A stretch of DNA of 64,000 nt, from the NCBI GenBank assembly GCA_963210315.1, contig OY723274.1, forward strand, positions 372,001 through 436,000. The letters run 5' to 3'. Under the pieces are notes generated by a model. It was not told where the DNA came from, made no database searches, and saw nothing but the letters and a program-made list of their open reading frames with translations. This document shows, in pieces, positions 39,928-51,694 of this stretch (position 1 is the stretch's first letter; the number at the start of each line of letters is the position of its first letter). Origin of the DNA: Rhynchopus euleeides (Eukaryota > Euglenozoa > Diplonemea > Diplonemida > Diplonemidae). The translations under genes were made by a program, and so were the position numbers.

Positions 39928-41930
39928 AGAACCCTTAGGACCCAAGGACTTAGGGACGCCGCGCGAACGGTCTACTATTGAAGTGATCAGGCTCCGTCGC
40001 CCATCGTATGCATCCCTCCGATGGTAATGTACCGCTTTCTACGTTGTCACGAGCACCTTGTACGGAAAACGATCGAACCTCACTCGCTGAGGGGATCCGC
40101 CTGCCTCGGCCGTGTGCCGCCGTCGTGTGGTCAGCCTCGTGATTCTTGGTGTGCCCTATCGACAACATGCCTGTCTCTCCAGTTGCCGCACCCGGCGAGA
40201 GAGTTGATGCGTCTCAACCCGGCGAAACTAAGGGGGCAAAGGTTGCACACAGCCCCGCCTGTGCTGCAACCACCCGCTCTTGGCTGACCCCCGACGTCTG
40301 GTGCGTTTCCCACTCCGGGTATTTGAATCCTCACCCTGTACCTCTTCGGGATCCTCCATCCCCTGGGGAACCCTTCCCCTCGAGGCTTCTTCACGTCTCC
40401 GACATATTGGTGTGTGCCCACATGACCCTTCTTCCTGACATCCTCGATGTCGTTTTGCACCCCGGGCGATGCACTGAGACGGCCGTATCCAGGTAGTCAG
40501 TGGCCATGCCCAGCCCCTCAGCGTGACAGTCCTCTGGTGCGCTCCCAGCACCACCACCGCGACGCTCGTGCATATTCAGCCACCATGACCCGGCAGCTCT
40601 CGCCTGGGGACAGGGCTCGGCGGATCGAGAAATCACAGTCTGAAACTCGCCTCCCAGCTCCTCCGCAGCAGTCTACTGTCCGGCCGTCTTAAACTCTCGC
40701 CCTTCGGGAGCCCGGCCAACACCCGGTGCTTTCCGGCGTGATCTCGATCGCTCTGTGGCTCTCTGTGTCCTCTCCGGTCTTCGCTGGCTGCGAGCGAGTT
40801 GCGGGGTGAAGCCCAACGCGCCTCTTCATGGCGCACTGGAGACGCTGCATGGAGTGCCCAGGGGTAGGTGTGAGAGGTGCCGGCCCTTCTGGGTGAAAGA
40901 GGGCGATCGCGCGCACTGTCGTCTCCTGAACTCCGCTCGAGCGGTGGACAACACGTTCCTGCGGCCCCCTTCCCACTGGGCTGATCCCCACTGTACCTGC
41001 CCCATCGCCCGCCTCGTAGACAGCGCATCAAACGGAGGCCCTGTGGCCCCACGTGGCGTCGATTCAGTGGTAACGCCCGGACTCAGTGTGGAGGGCGTAT
41101 TTCCCGGTGCGTGAGGAAATTCGAGGCCCTGGAGGTGTGGGCATGCCAGAAGGATTCTCGGAGTCGCCTTCTTAATGAGAGAGGTGAGTCCCCGCGGACC
41201 GGAGCTTGTCGCACGCTGCAGTCGCTGTTCGGGCTTGTCGAGTAGGCTGCTGGGTACTCGGGAAGACTGGCTGACTGCCCCCCAACCTTGTGGAATGATC
41301 TCGGCCCGCTGCCATGGCTGCGGTTTCGGTGGACCCCCTCAGCGGCGGCACCGCTGACACAGGCGATGCGGACGCGTCTCTCAGTCGCTGCTTCTTTTGC
41401 TCCCCGAGCAGTGCAGCTTGGGAGAGCGTCTCGGCTGTGTTGGATACCTGATCTCTGTGTATGTCCCACGGCACCTCGCAGGTGTCCAGTCAGCAGCTCC
41501 CCTTCCCTGCATGGAACTGTGAGGTCGTACGTCTCAACACCGGGCCCCAGACGCCCGGAACTCCCCCTGACCCCTGTGAATAATGCAGGCTTGAATGTGT
41601 GTCCCCCGGCAGGGAGACTATGCTTCGACGGAGTATGCCCCGCTTGGGGCGTGTGCGGGCATCCGCTTGACGCCGGGGTGCGCGTAGTCGGCATTCGCGC
41701 AGATAAGCTGGGCACGACAGACGTGCCGGCTTCTCGGGGGCGTGTCCGGGGGCGTTGCATTGGTACACGAAAACTGTCGCCCTCGGAAAGCTCACGTCGC
41801 GTCACCGTGCTCGAGCTGGATCTGGCAGGCTGTGTGTGACAGGCCACCCTTCCGCCTTCAGGTGCCGTCGCTCGGGCAAAAAAGGTGTATTTCTCAATCA
41901 AGAGAGTATGCCCCTCACGATTGTGGCACG
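39928..41930. other. GC-rich 2-kb segment of different texture, unrecognised
   Basis: This stretch lacks the long homopolymers and hairpins typical of the window and has several overlapping open frames on both strands (for example plus 40755-41114 with CERCRPFWVKEGDRAHC; minus 41083-41901). It ends at a group of arrays based on GTGCCCCTCGGGCA. No frame shows a domain I can name. It could be a decayed retroelement, a non-coding transcript or a fast-evolving gene. Confidence 0.3.
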
Positions 41931-42180
41931 ATTGTGTCTCCCCGGGTCAGGCTCGGTATTCCAGTCGAAAGCGTAAATGCCCCTCGGCACTGTGCTGGGC
42001 GGGGTTGTGTCTCGGTCAGGAGAGGAGGTGCCCCTCAGGCAAAATCCTGCGTCTCGCGGTCGGGAGTGAGTGCCCCTCGGCAGGAATGTGTCTCGGCCAG
42101 GTGTCCCTCAGGCAGGGAATGTAATGTCTCGGCCCGGTGTCCCTCGGGCATGAATGTGCGTCTTGGCCAGGTGCCCCTCA

Positions 42181-42650
42181 GGCAGGGTGCCCCGTAGGCG
42201 GAAGTGTATGTCGCGGCCAGATGCCCCTCAGGCAGGGTGCCCCGTAGGCGGAAATGTATGTCTTGACCAGGTGCCCCTCGGGCAGGGTGCCTCGTAGGCG
42301 GAAGTGTATGTCTTGGCCAGGTGCCCCTCGGGCAGGGTGCCTCGTAGGCAGAGGTGTCTGTCTTGGCCAGGTGCCCCTCGGGCAGGGTGCCCCGTAGGCG
42401 GAAGTGTGTGTCTTGACCAGGTGCCCCTCGGGCAGGGTGCCTCGTAGGCGGAAGTGTCTGTCTTGGCCAGGTGCCCCTCGGGCAGGGTGCCTCGTAGGCA
42501 GAGGTGTCTGTCTTGGCCAGGTGCCCCTCGGGCAGGGTGCCCCGTAGGCGGAAGTGTGTGTCTTGACCAGGTGCCCCTCGGGCAGGGTGCCTCGTAGGCG
42601 GAAATGTATGTCTTGGCCAGGTGCTCCTCAGGCAGGGTGCCCCGCAAGCG
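42181..42650. repeat. Tandem array of 50-bp units, about 10 copies
   Basis: GGCAGGGTGC recurs exactly every 50 bp from 42181 to 42631. The unit consensus contains GGTGCCCCTCGGGCAGGGTG, CCTCGTAGGCGGAAGTGT and TGTCTTGGCCA. Units 2-9 are almost identical. Older, shorter units with the same GTGCCCCTC core lie from about 41970 and continue to 42800. Confidence 0.95.
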
Positions 42651-42800
42651 TAAGCTGTAGGTATGTCGTGGCCAGGTGCCCCTCAGGCAGGTAATGTCTC
42701 GGCGAGATGCCCCTCGGGCAGGAAAAATGCGTCTCGGCTAGGTGCCTCTCAGGCAGAAGTGGGTGTCTCGGTCCGATGCTCCTCGGCAAGATCGTGTCTC

Positions 42801-43255
42801 GGTCAGGAAAGTAGGAGTTGGATATCACTGACGTCACTTTGCTGCATCAGTATCGACCCATTTATCAGCACCCGACTGTTGCTCTTGGTCCCGCCTTTGT
42901 CAGCGCCTCTGTGACGGAACCTCCAGCTGAAGTATGCGTTTGGAAACCTTGAGCGCGATCAAGCGTGAAGCAGGTTTTCGGCGAGGCGCGGTGATAGTCT
43001 CGATGGCTGATGGGAATGTCCTCAATCCGCTGCGGCCACGGGCGCAGCGCTGTCCCGCTGTCACGTTCATAAGCGGCGGAGGACCACCTTGAACACCACG
43101 GCGTCATCATCCCCATCTTTTTGCGCCCCTCCTTCGTGCTGATCCCCCCGTGCACCTCGCCGTCATTTATTAGAACCAGTGCGTGGGGGTGTTGTTGTCC
43201 TCAACCGCGGCTTCAGCCCTCTTGAGACCTGACACGAGCATGGTGAGGGTCGTCT
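42801..43255. other. Non-repetitive spacer between two tandem arrays
   Basis: About 450 bp without the array motif. A minus-strand frame (42865-43155) is open but has no recognisable feature. Confidence 0.4.
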
Positions 43256-43860
43256 TCTCGGTCGGGATTTGGTGCCCCTCGGGCAAGATTGTGTATCTCT
43301 CGGTCGGGAGAGCGGGTGCCCCTCGGGCAAAATTTTTGTCTCGGTCAGGAGAACAGGTGCCCCTCGGGCGAGATGCTGCGTCTCTCGGTCGGAAGAGTGG
43401 GTGCCCCTCGGGCATAGTTTTGTCTCGGTCAGGATAACGGGTGCCCCTCGGGCAAAACTGCGTGTCTCTCGGTCGGGAGAGTGAGTGCCCCTCGGGCAGA
43501 ATATTGTCTCGGTCAGGAGAACAGGTGCCCCTCGGGCAAGACTGCGTGTCTCTCGGTCGGGAGAGTGGGTGCCCCTCGGGCAAAATTTTTGTCTCGGTCA
43601 GGAGAACAGGTGCCCCTCGGGCGAGATGCTGCGTCTCTCGGTCGGGAGAGTGGGTGCCCCTCGGGCAGAATATTGTCTCGGTCAGGAGAACAGGTGCCCC
43701 TCGGGCAAAACTGCGTGTCTCTCGGTCGGGAGAGTGAGTGCCCCTCGGGCAGAATATTGTCTCGGTCAGGAAACCAGGTGCCCCTCGGGCAAGACTGCGT
43801 GTCTCTCGGTCAGGAGAGTGGGTGCCCCTCGGGCAGGGTAGAATGCTGCGTCTCTCGACG
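43256..43860. repeat. Tandem array with alternating 44- and 40/41-bp half units
   Basis: GTGCCCCTCGGGC recurs at 43272, 43316, 43357, 43401, 43441, 43485, 43525, 43569, 43610 and 43654, and continues to about 43825. It alternates one half with TCTCTCGGTCGGGAGAGTG and one with TCTCGGTCAGGAGAACAG. The core is the same as in the 50-bp array at 42181-42650. Confidence 0.95.
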
Positions 43861-43981
43861 GTCAGATCGTGTGTCCCTCAGTCAGGAGAGGAGGTCTCGG
43901 TCGCTAAAAACGCGCCCCCTCGGGCAGAGTGGTTGTGTCATCGCTGTTGTGTCACACCAATTGCCTCTCGGGCGGTGTGTC

Positions 43982-44230
43982 TTTTTTGATTTGACAACTC
44001 CGGTTTGGTGTACCTCGATGAGCTTACCTTACCTTGTCGTCGGACACAACATATCATCGTTGTCCCAAACCCCGTAACCCACGTGAAGTGGATCATCTGA
44101 AGTGCAGAATGAGGTGGAGCAGGTGGAGCACGAAACATAAGTAAACCATAGCAAGAGAGGCCAGCAGCAGTCCCGAGTCCATCGCGTTCCTCGTAGCATT
44201 TCCCGTACCACACAGGTGTGTTATGTGCAA
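43982..44230. repeat. Second copy of the 0.25-kb repeat of 39620-39870
   Basis: Appears identical to 39620-39870 apart from the length of the leading T-run. It lies directly after the tandem array. The lack of divergence points to recent duplication or conversion. Confidence 0.9.
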
Positions 44231-44477
44231 AAAAAAAATGGGGGAGGAGTAGAAAAAAGTGGGGGTGTAGGAGATTAATAGGAGTAACGAAAATTTTGGT
44301 GGAGTAAGATAAATCTATATTTTTTTTTCTTTTTACCCCTGACCTGATTTTTTGTGAGGGCCTGCAGAAAATCAGGTCAGCTGACCCGAAAAAACCCTCA
44401 AGCTCCACCCCTGCTATCCTGCACCACTGTGTGCCAAGAGGCCCCCTTTGATTTGCACGCGTTCACTATTTTTGAAT

Positions 44478-44697
44478 GATTTTATTTTGCCGTGATCTGA
44501 GCAACCACCCCCCTTCCCCCAGAGAGGGTTCCTTTTTTTTTTGGCATCGACGACCTCCAGCCTGACGTACAAGACGACCAGACCGTGACGTACACAGTGT
44601 TGCCTTAGAAAGGCGTTGTTCTCACGGAGGGATTTTATTTTGCCGTGATCTGAGCAACCACCCCCCTTCCCCCAGAGAGGGTTCCTTTTTTTTGGGG
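44478..44697. repeat. Direct repeat of about 65 bp with a 75-bp dispersed repeat between
   Basis: GATTTTATTTTGCCGTGATC through CCCCCAGAGAGGGTTCC plus a T-run occurs at about 44478-44542 and 44631-44697. Between them lies TTGGCATCGACGACCTCC, CAGCCTGACGTACAAGACG, GTGACGTACACAGTGTTGCC. That piece is also at 47516-47590, and a diverged one is near 59019-59050. Confidence 0.85.
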
Positions 44698-46325
44698 TGG
44701 TCAGCGTTCGAAGAACACAACCTGTCGTTGTGACCCTGTCTCTCTTGTGATTCACCCGGTTGCATTAGTTTTTCTTTGCCCGGCTGTGATATCATTATTT
44801 TTGTTGGGCCGTTCCCCCCCCCCCCCCCCCCAGACCATTTCCGACATGAGATAACTCGGCACTTTTCGTTTTTTTTTGCCAAATTGACACACCCTTGGGG
44901 CGTTCCAGGGGAGGCGTGTGCCGGACTTTTTATTGATGAAAATGGAATACAGTGCTCACGGGCAGTCAGCAGCAGTGCCTCAGCATCCAAAGAAGAAGAC
45001 AGAGGAGGGTGAACACTTCGCTCTCAAACTGCACTGCGCTGACCTATTTTTTTGAACAATTTTTTAAACGATTTGAACTATTTTTGGCAGTGCTTGTCGC
45101 GTCCCCCGGTGAGGGGGAACGCGTTTTTTGGCCGTACAAGTCAGAAGGCCGCTGCGAGGGCCATCTTCTTTTGCACTGGCACATATTCTCTTGGTTTTGT
45201 CATTGACGACCACCAACCTGACGCACGGGACAGCCAGTGCGGTGGCGTGCAACAACCCTTATTTGTTTTGCATGTCTGACAAGAACTTGCTGGGTGCACC
45301 TTCGCTCCAGAACCGTACCTAGAAGACGAGCAAGACTCCCTCGCTACAACACAACGGGGGCCTTCGCTCTGTGTCAAACTGTGCAGCTTGCCTCCCCTTT
45401 TGAGAAGTGGCTCACTTTTTCTGTATTTCTGAGCAAGGCCCCCAACAGGTGGCAGAACTGGGACAGGAGGGGGATCTTCCCCGCCGGCAACCTTTCGGCA
45501 AATCCTTCAGCGGTTTTCACACCTACACATAGGAGGAAATCCACCAAAAAAAACGCACCGGTTTTCGGCACTGCAGCGGGAAATACTACTGACACACTTC
45601 AGGAATCTGTCACTTGCTTGCATTGCACGCATCCATCCATTGATTTTTTAAACACTTCTCTCTCTCTCTCTCTCACCCCCCACCCCTGTGTGCGGCGCCT
45701 CGGCTGACCTGCCTGAAGTACAGAAAGTGGGCTGATGGCAGAGCAAAGAAGATAGAGAAGAACAATGAGAAGCGTCGCTGCGCACCGAATCCTTCCATGT
45801 GTCTGTCACATTTCCTCTGACACAGGTGTGTCTGGTACAAAAAAAAACCCCCCCACAGTTACTTCATCACGTTGGCACAGACAGAGCGAAAGCAACACCC
45901 GCTGATGCAAAATATACAGGTCACAGGGCCGGGGTGGTAAAATTGTCGGAACAATATATGCCCTGAACGACTCGTTCAGGACGGGAGGAGGGGGTGAGTG
46001 AGGAGTGGTATGCCTTTGGGGAGGAGTGTGGGGAGGGGGGGGGGGGGGGGCCTCGTCGAGAGTGAGGGCAGAAGCAAGTCTCTCGCAATGTTGGTCCTTT
46101 ATGTAGTCACCACACCAGGGGAGGGCGGGGGGGGCCGGGAGGGGGGTGCGCGCCGTAACAAATGAAAAGGTGATGTATTCTAAGAGGGGCCTCTAACTTT
46201 CGGAATTTCAGGAATATCCAGGGAAAAAAACACATCCGAGGGGCGGGCGGGGGCGGGAGGAGGGTCGGTCGCAAAACGGCGGAACAAAAAAAAATGTGCG
46301 GCGCCGGCGAGCTCTCCCCCCCATA
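44698..46325. other. Spacer, no gene supported; C-run acceptor-like site at 44814-44833
   Basis: A long C-run directly followed by AG (about 44814-44833) resembles the acceptors of the SARAF gene. A piece near 45185-45240 (CATTGACGACCACCAACCTG) belongs to the family at 44535. A TC microsatellite is near 45658-45674. No closing gene model. Confidence 0.4.
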
Positions 46326-46559
46326 TACACGGTGGACTCCCACACGTCAGGGTGCACCTTTTTGGGATATCGGAATATCGGGGGTCCAGACCCCCGCTCG
46401 CGGGGGTCGGGACCCCCGCGAGTGGGGGTCTGGACCCCCGCTATCGGGGGTCTGGACCCCGCGAGCGGGGGCCGTCTGGGCACCAAAAATAGCAGGGCAG
46501 ACTCCCGCTAGCGGGGGTCGCCCAGACCCCCGCCCCAGGGGGTGGGAGTCCACCGTGTA
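46326..46559. mobile_element. 234-bp inverted-repeat element with TACACGGTGGACTCCCA ends
   Basis: TACACGGTGGACTCCCA at 46326-46342 and its complement TGGGAGTCCACCGTGTA at 46543-46559. The interior is an array of GGGGGTCTGGACCCCCGC-type self-complementary pieces. Related tips (ACGGTGTACTCC, ATGGTGGACTCC) lie at 27310-27491. Confidence 0.9.
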
Positions 46560-46994
46560 GATATCCCCTTCCCCCCCCCTTCCCAAATTCCGTCATTTCG
46601 CCGTGAAATTCCATGACACCCTCCTGGATAGTAAATCCCCCCTTTCACTCAACAGCGGGCAGTAGCCTAAACCCGCGTGACGTGAAGACGATCAGCTTAC
46701 GTTGTGTCCGGCGTGTGGGGAGGAACATATGTTCGCTGTAAATCATGCATGCTGCTAAATGTGAGATTTTTGGGCCAAATTTCGGAATCCCAATACATTT
46801 TTTTGGGGGCGAGTTTGTTAGGAAAATGGGGGTGGCACAGCGTCGTTCTTCCACACAAGAGGGTCGTTTTTGGCATCAACGGTTCAAACTCTCTTCACGG
46901 CGACCCTACTCAATTTTTTTGAGTTATTGGGGGCCATTTACTGTGCGTCAAAGTGTCGACGATTGGCCACCTTTGGTGCCGTGGCTGGTGGGTG
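46560..46994. other. Spacer, no gene supported
   Basis: Short frames in both directions, none protein-like throughout. No shared repeats recognised. Confidence 0.35.
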
Positions 46995-47345
46995 GCCATG
47001 GGCACACGCTACAAGGGGGGTCTGGGGGGCAGAGCCCCCCAGCCGCCGGAGGCCACGGTAGTGAACATATGTTCATTGTGGGCGTAGATCCTGTGTGAGT
47101 TGGCTGCGTCCTCCTGAGGCCTGAGGCTACTGGAGTGGTTGGATTCCCTGACTTGATGGGTATCGAAGGGCTCCAGGGGGGTCTGGGGGGCGGAGCCCCC
47201 CAGCCGCCGGAGGCCACGGTAGCGAGCATATGTTCCTGCAAAACCTTCGACGTCGACCGTCGAACCAGTGTAGCCGGGTTGCCGCTTTTTTATGGGGGGT
47301 GGAAACCCAAAATCACGGGGTCGACGGCCGACGCTTAGCGACATG
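46995..47345 (+). repeat. Composite GC-hairpin repeat, dimer (hairpins at 47017 and 47176)
   Basis: 159 bp between hairpins; same spacer and same downstream TATGGGGGGTGGAAACCC and GTCGACGG blocks as 5290-5625. Followed by an inverted GGGTGGGTGGGTGGG / CCCACCCACCC pair at 47356-47402. Confidence 0.9.
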
Positions 47346-47515
47346 CCTGCCACCGGGTGGGTGGGTGGGTGGGGGGGCTGCGCCCACCCACCCCCACCCA
47401 CCCAATCTCGCCCCCAATAAAAATGCACATATCTCGCCACCAAAAAAAATGCGAGGACCCCGAAAGTCCCAATCCCAATATCATTTAGCAGCAAGCATGC
47501 TGTAAATCGGCTGAT

Positions 47516-47590
47516 TTTTTTTTTGGCATCGACGACCTCCAGCCTGACGTACAAGACGACCAGACCGTGACGTACACAGTGTTGCCTTAA
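47516..47590. repeat. 75-bp dispersed repeat, second copy
   Basis: Almost identical to 44535-44612 (TTGGCATCGACGACCTCC to ACACAGTGTTGCCTT). Confidence 0.9.
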
Positions 47591-49067
47591 AAAGACGTTG
47601 TTCTCACGGAGTATAGACGCAGTTCGTCCTCACACCTCAGCAAGATAAACTCACCTAAAAAGGGTGGGAAACAGCAAGGTTTGGTAAACATCGTTCTTCT
47701 CAGCAGGTTGGCACAATTCATCCACACACGTTGTTTCGCTTCCTAACGCATACATTGTCGTACCAGAGGGGGAAGCTCTTCAGTGCAGTCCCTCCGCATG
47801 TGTGGATTAATGGCCTCTGTAGTTAAAAATCACACAGTTTGTCTAGACATCGCTTCAAGAATTCCGTACACCATAATCACCGTGACTTCTGTTTAAGTGA
47901 GTAGCTGGCTAAGCTACTCACTTACTTGACTTCTCTTTAAGTGAGTAGCTGGCTAATTTTTTTTTGGTTGGTTGCTTCAAAGCGATGCGGGTCCACTGTG
48001 CGCGGATGCGAAACACTCTCGAAGCGGCAACCCATGTGCGCGGCGAGTGCCGGCTGCGTATGTATTTTCAAGCAGGATTTAAAACGGGTGGTATCCAAAA
48101 CTAACAGGTGTTCGCTCTGAGGTGCAAAAAGGAAGTGAACCGCGCTCGAAAAAAAAGCACACCCCTCCTCGCTATGAAGGGATCACCCCCCTTGCCCAGC
48201 AGCTGCAAATAAAAGAAATCCAGCTCCGGGGCTACTCGCCGAGACCCTTTATCTGTCATGGAGCGCACGCAACAAGACACAAAACCGATGTTTGCGCCAA
48301 ATCCGTGATGAGGAGGTTGAATTTATTGCCCAAGCGCTGCCCACCATCTTTTTGACACCCCCCTGTGGCTGCACTGCGCGCGGGGGGGCGTGGGGTGTGG
48401 GGCGTGGGGGGCGGGGGTGGAACCGTGTTCTCATGTTATGATACGGCCTTTCCACACACACACACACACACACGTGAACATTTGGAACGGAGTAACATCT
48501 GATCGAGATGCGATCGCCACTCCACCATACACTCTACGTCGCTTCGGGTTCCCCACACACAAACGTGCCAAGGATACACACAGGCAATATGATCATCACC
48601 CTGTTTGTGTCTACGGGTCTCTGTTTCTGGCAGAGGACGAAAAAGCCCAACCTCCTCCCCACCCTGCACTGCACACAACACCATATCGGGGGTCTTCGCT
48701 CTGTGCCACTGCGAGCCAAACCCAAACAAACTGTGCCACTGCACTGTACAGCCGGTGTGTTGTTGAGGCGGCTCACCCCTCCTCACTTCCCTGCACTTCT
48801 GAGCGAAAGACACCCCACTGCCATATTCGGTATTGCGTGCCGCACACTTCTTCGCCCGGGCATGCCTCGTGCAGAAAAAAGGACTGCCGGGCTTTCTTTT
48901 GTTTTGTCTGTGCAACCGGTCAGATTACACTTCCCCGGGATGTGCGCACCCAAATCCCAAGACGGCGCAACGTAAACACAACCCCCCCCACCCGCTATAG
49001 CCAAGCAAACCGCCCCATCCCCCATATGGGGGCGGGACGGGCTCCCTGTCCCCTGGTTACTGGGGGG
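47591..49067. other. Spacer with CA microsatellite; no gene supported
   Basis: Contains a tandem GTGAGTAGCTGGCTAA pair (about 47898-47955), a CA repeat at 48454-48474, and fragments of the GGGGGTCTTCGCT family (48689). A block at 48290-48355 resembles 29490-29555. No convincing protein. Confidence 0.4.
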
Positions 49068-49672
49068 GGGCAATTAATCGTGCATAGTCGAATAATCGTG
49101 CATAGTCAAATAATAGTGCCTTTTTGAAACGGGCATTTATAAAGTTTTTTCCGCTGAATAATCGTGGGGTGCACGATTATTCACTTTTGGCTATTTTCGG
49201 TCAGTTGTGGAAGAAAAATGAGCAATTTTCCCCGCAGAAATTTCAAAAAACTCGTTCTTTTGAATGTTGGGAGCCCGTGCGGATCGTGGTGGGGTCATTT
49301 CGACCATGGGGTGTCTGTCTTCACCCGTGACTAGTCGTCACCATTTTGGCTCATATTCGTCCACATGTCCGGCCTTGTGCCCCCAGTTTCAACACGAAAA
49401 TGAGCCCAGACGGTGACTGCCAGTAAGGGGTGAAGACAGACACCCCATGGCCAAAATGACCCCACTACGATCCGCACAGATTCCAAATATGCAAACGGAC
49501 GAGGTTTTTGCGATGTTTGTCCCCAGAACTGACCAGAAAACTTGCAAAAGTGAATAATCGTGCACCCCACGATTATTCCCCCCCGTCAACTTTTTGACTT
49601 TTTTTGGGCCCCTCAATTATACCCGCCCGTTCGCCAATTAATAGTGGAGTGCACGATTATTTGCCCCCCCCC
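49068..49672. mobile_element. 0.6-kb foldback element with AATAATCGTGCA ends
   Basis: The left end (CAATTAATCGTGCATAG, then AATAATCGTGGGGTGCACG) and the right end (CGTGCACCCCACGATTATT, then GTGCACGATTATTTG) are inverted. The inner arms GTGTCTGTCTTCACC / GGTGAAGACAGACACC with ATGACCCCACTACGATCCGC also pair (49252-49318 with 49441-49495). G- and C-runs flank it, as with the other elements. Confidence 0.85.
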
Positions 49673-51694
49673 AGTAATGATTTGGGATTTTGGGATTTTG
49701 GGGGGGTTGGGGGGGGGGGGGGGGGTTAGGTGGGGGTTGGGCGGGGCTGGGGGCTTTTCCGCCTTGAGCTTCTGCATGCGGTTCGACACCCCCCCTTCCC
49801 CTCCCCTCCCCTCCCCCCCCCACCCCTGGAAAACCTGCGCCGCGCCTCCGTTGGTTGGAGCGGGGCACGGCTTGCTGCAGGACTGCCAAGGCACAGGCGG
49901 CAAGGGTGAGTTGAGACATCAAATACAGTGCAATACCGCGGGCCGGGCCAGACGACACTCTCTTGACACCATCTGTCCCATTGACCCCCCTTACCCTGCA
50001 AGCAGGCCCCTTCTTGCTGACACCCGACAGGAGGAGGGAGGGAGGGGGGGGCGTGGGGGAAGCCCCTGTGCCTCGGTAAAAATCGCCCAGACAAAGCCAT
50101 GTTATGTCTCTGGGCTGGGTTCTTCTTGGCTTAGAGGCGTTCAGCGATCTCCCCCACCGCCCCCACACGCCCTTGCCTCCCACCCCTCCCGAGGTTCGTC
50201 AACCGGGGGGCGGGGGATCTGCTGTGCGGGCTGTGGTGCGCAGACTGCCCCTTCTGACATAGGCGTTATGTGCGAGCGTCTGCGCATCAGCCGCTCGCCC
50301 TGCGGGCATGCGGCAGGCCGTGACACCCCCACACACGGGAGGTACGCATTGCCTTGGCTGATGGGATGTTAATACCGTCGTCTCTTCGTCGCCGGCTGGT
50401 CGGAATCGGAAGTGCCCTGCGGGACAGCAAAAAAAACAGGCGGAAGAGTTTAGCAGAAGCGGGGCGGGGTGGGGGGTGATAGAGAGAGGGTTCTTAGGTA
50501 AGCCCACAAGACTATATTTTTTTTTGCTTGCGCGCACTTTTCAATAATTATACCTATTGGTTACCATCACAAGCAAAATCCCTGATATGATACCATGTTC
50601 CATAAACCGCTCAAAAAACCAGGAAGACAATACCTTGGGGGTCGGGGGGTGGGGGAGGGGGTATGATTGTCAAGAGGGCCGAGGGAAGGCAATTCTCCCA
50701 ACACTCTTGCAATGTGGTGGGAGTCGGGCATATGAAGGGCGCGGCGATACAGGGAAGAGTTCCCCACAGGTGGGGGAGGCCATCGCTCAGAACTGCAGAA
50801 AGGTGAGAAAAGGCGGGATGTAAGGTGACACAGCCCGATACGCAGTGACACAGAGCGGAGCCTCCCCCCCCCCACAGGGTTAACAACAATTAGACACAGT
50901 GTTGGCATGGCACTCTCTTCACTAAAAATACAGGCAGCTGCCTCCCGCAAGACAGTGGGGATGACCCAGGGGGCCCCACCCCCTGGCAACCTCTGGACGT
51001 GAGGCACGCGCTCACTTGTCTACTTCCAAGTGGATCATCACCCCTGTGCCTGAGACCAGGGCTGAGAGCTCCCCCTGCACTCAGAAGGAGTGCAGGGTAG
51101 GGGGAGGTGGGGTGGGTGTTGGACAAGCTCGATCGGGACAATCCCCGTTTCGATCGGGTACACACAGCTTGTGAAAGGCTCAGAGAAGGAGTTTTCCGGA
51201 GGTATTGGATAGATGTCGGGGGTTAGGCAAATGCGTTGGGCTGGGTTGGGATCGGTGGGGGTGTTTTGACGAAGGGGGGGAGGGGGGTTTCGTGAGTGGG
51301 TGTGTGTGTGATCGTAAGATCCAGCAATGAGGGCGCAGTCAGCCAGATACTTCAGTTGTGCTGCGCCCAAAACTATCTACCCCACGGACTGCTCCGTTGA
51401 GTAGGACACGCAAGGATGCGAAGGCCCCGTGAAATGGCAGAAGGGCAATCATCCTCAAGTTTCATTCGCATACTCGTATACTTTGGTTACTTCGTGGCTT
51501 CGTTACGATTTTGTGGCCCGTCATTCGAGTAGGAAAAAAAAACACAACCAGGCCTGATGGTAAAATTCCACGCACGGGAATACAGGGCTCTGTCCACAGA
51601 AAGGCAGACGCCTTCACACATGACATTCTCCTTCTTCTTCTGCATGTCACTCTTTGTGCCAGTGTGGTGCAGGCGACTCTACCCCCCCTCCCCC
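49673..51694. other. GC-rich spacer, no gene supported
   Basis: Possible splice signals exist in both directions. On the plus strand a C-run at 49788-49822 is followed by CTTGCTGCAG/GACTG and by GGCAAG/GGTGAGT. On the minus strand CTGTCCCGCAG/GGCAC is near 50425. No connected frame resembles a protein family. Long G-runs at 49691-49726 and elsewhere. Confidence 0.35.

Noticed and set aside
42228..43841. Arg/Gly-rich repeat proteins read through the tandem arrays
   Set aside because: The array is open in several frames and both strands because of its unit composition; no start context or flanking exon.
42181..43860. CRISPR-like array
   Set aside because: Repeats are contiguous without unique spacers, units are 40-50 bp, and the genome is eukaryotic.
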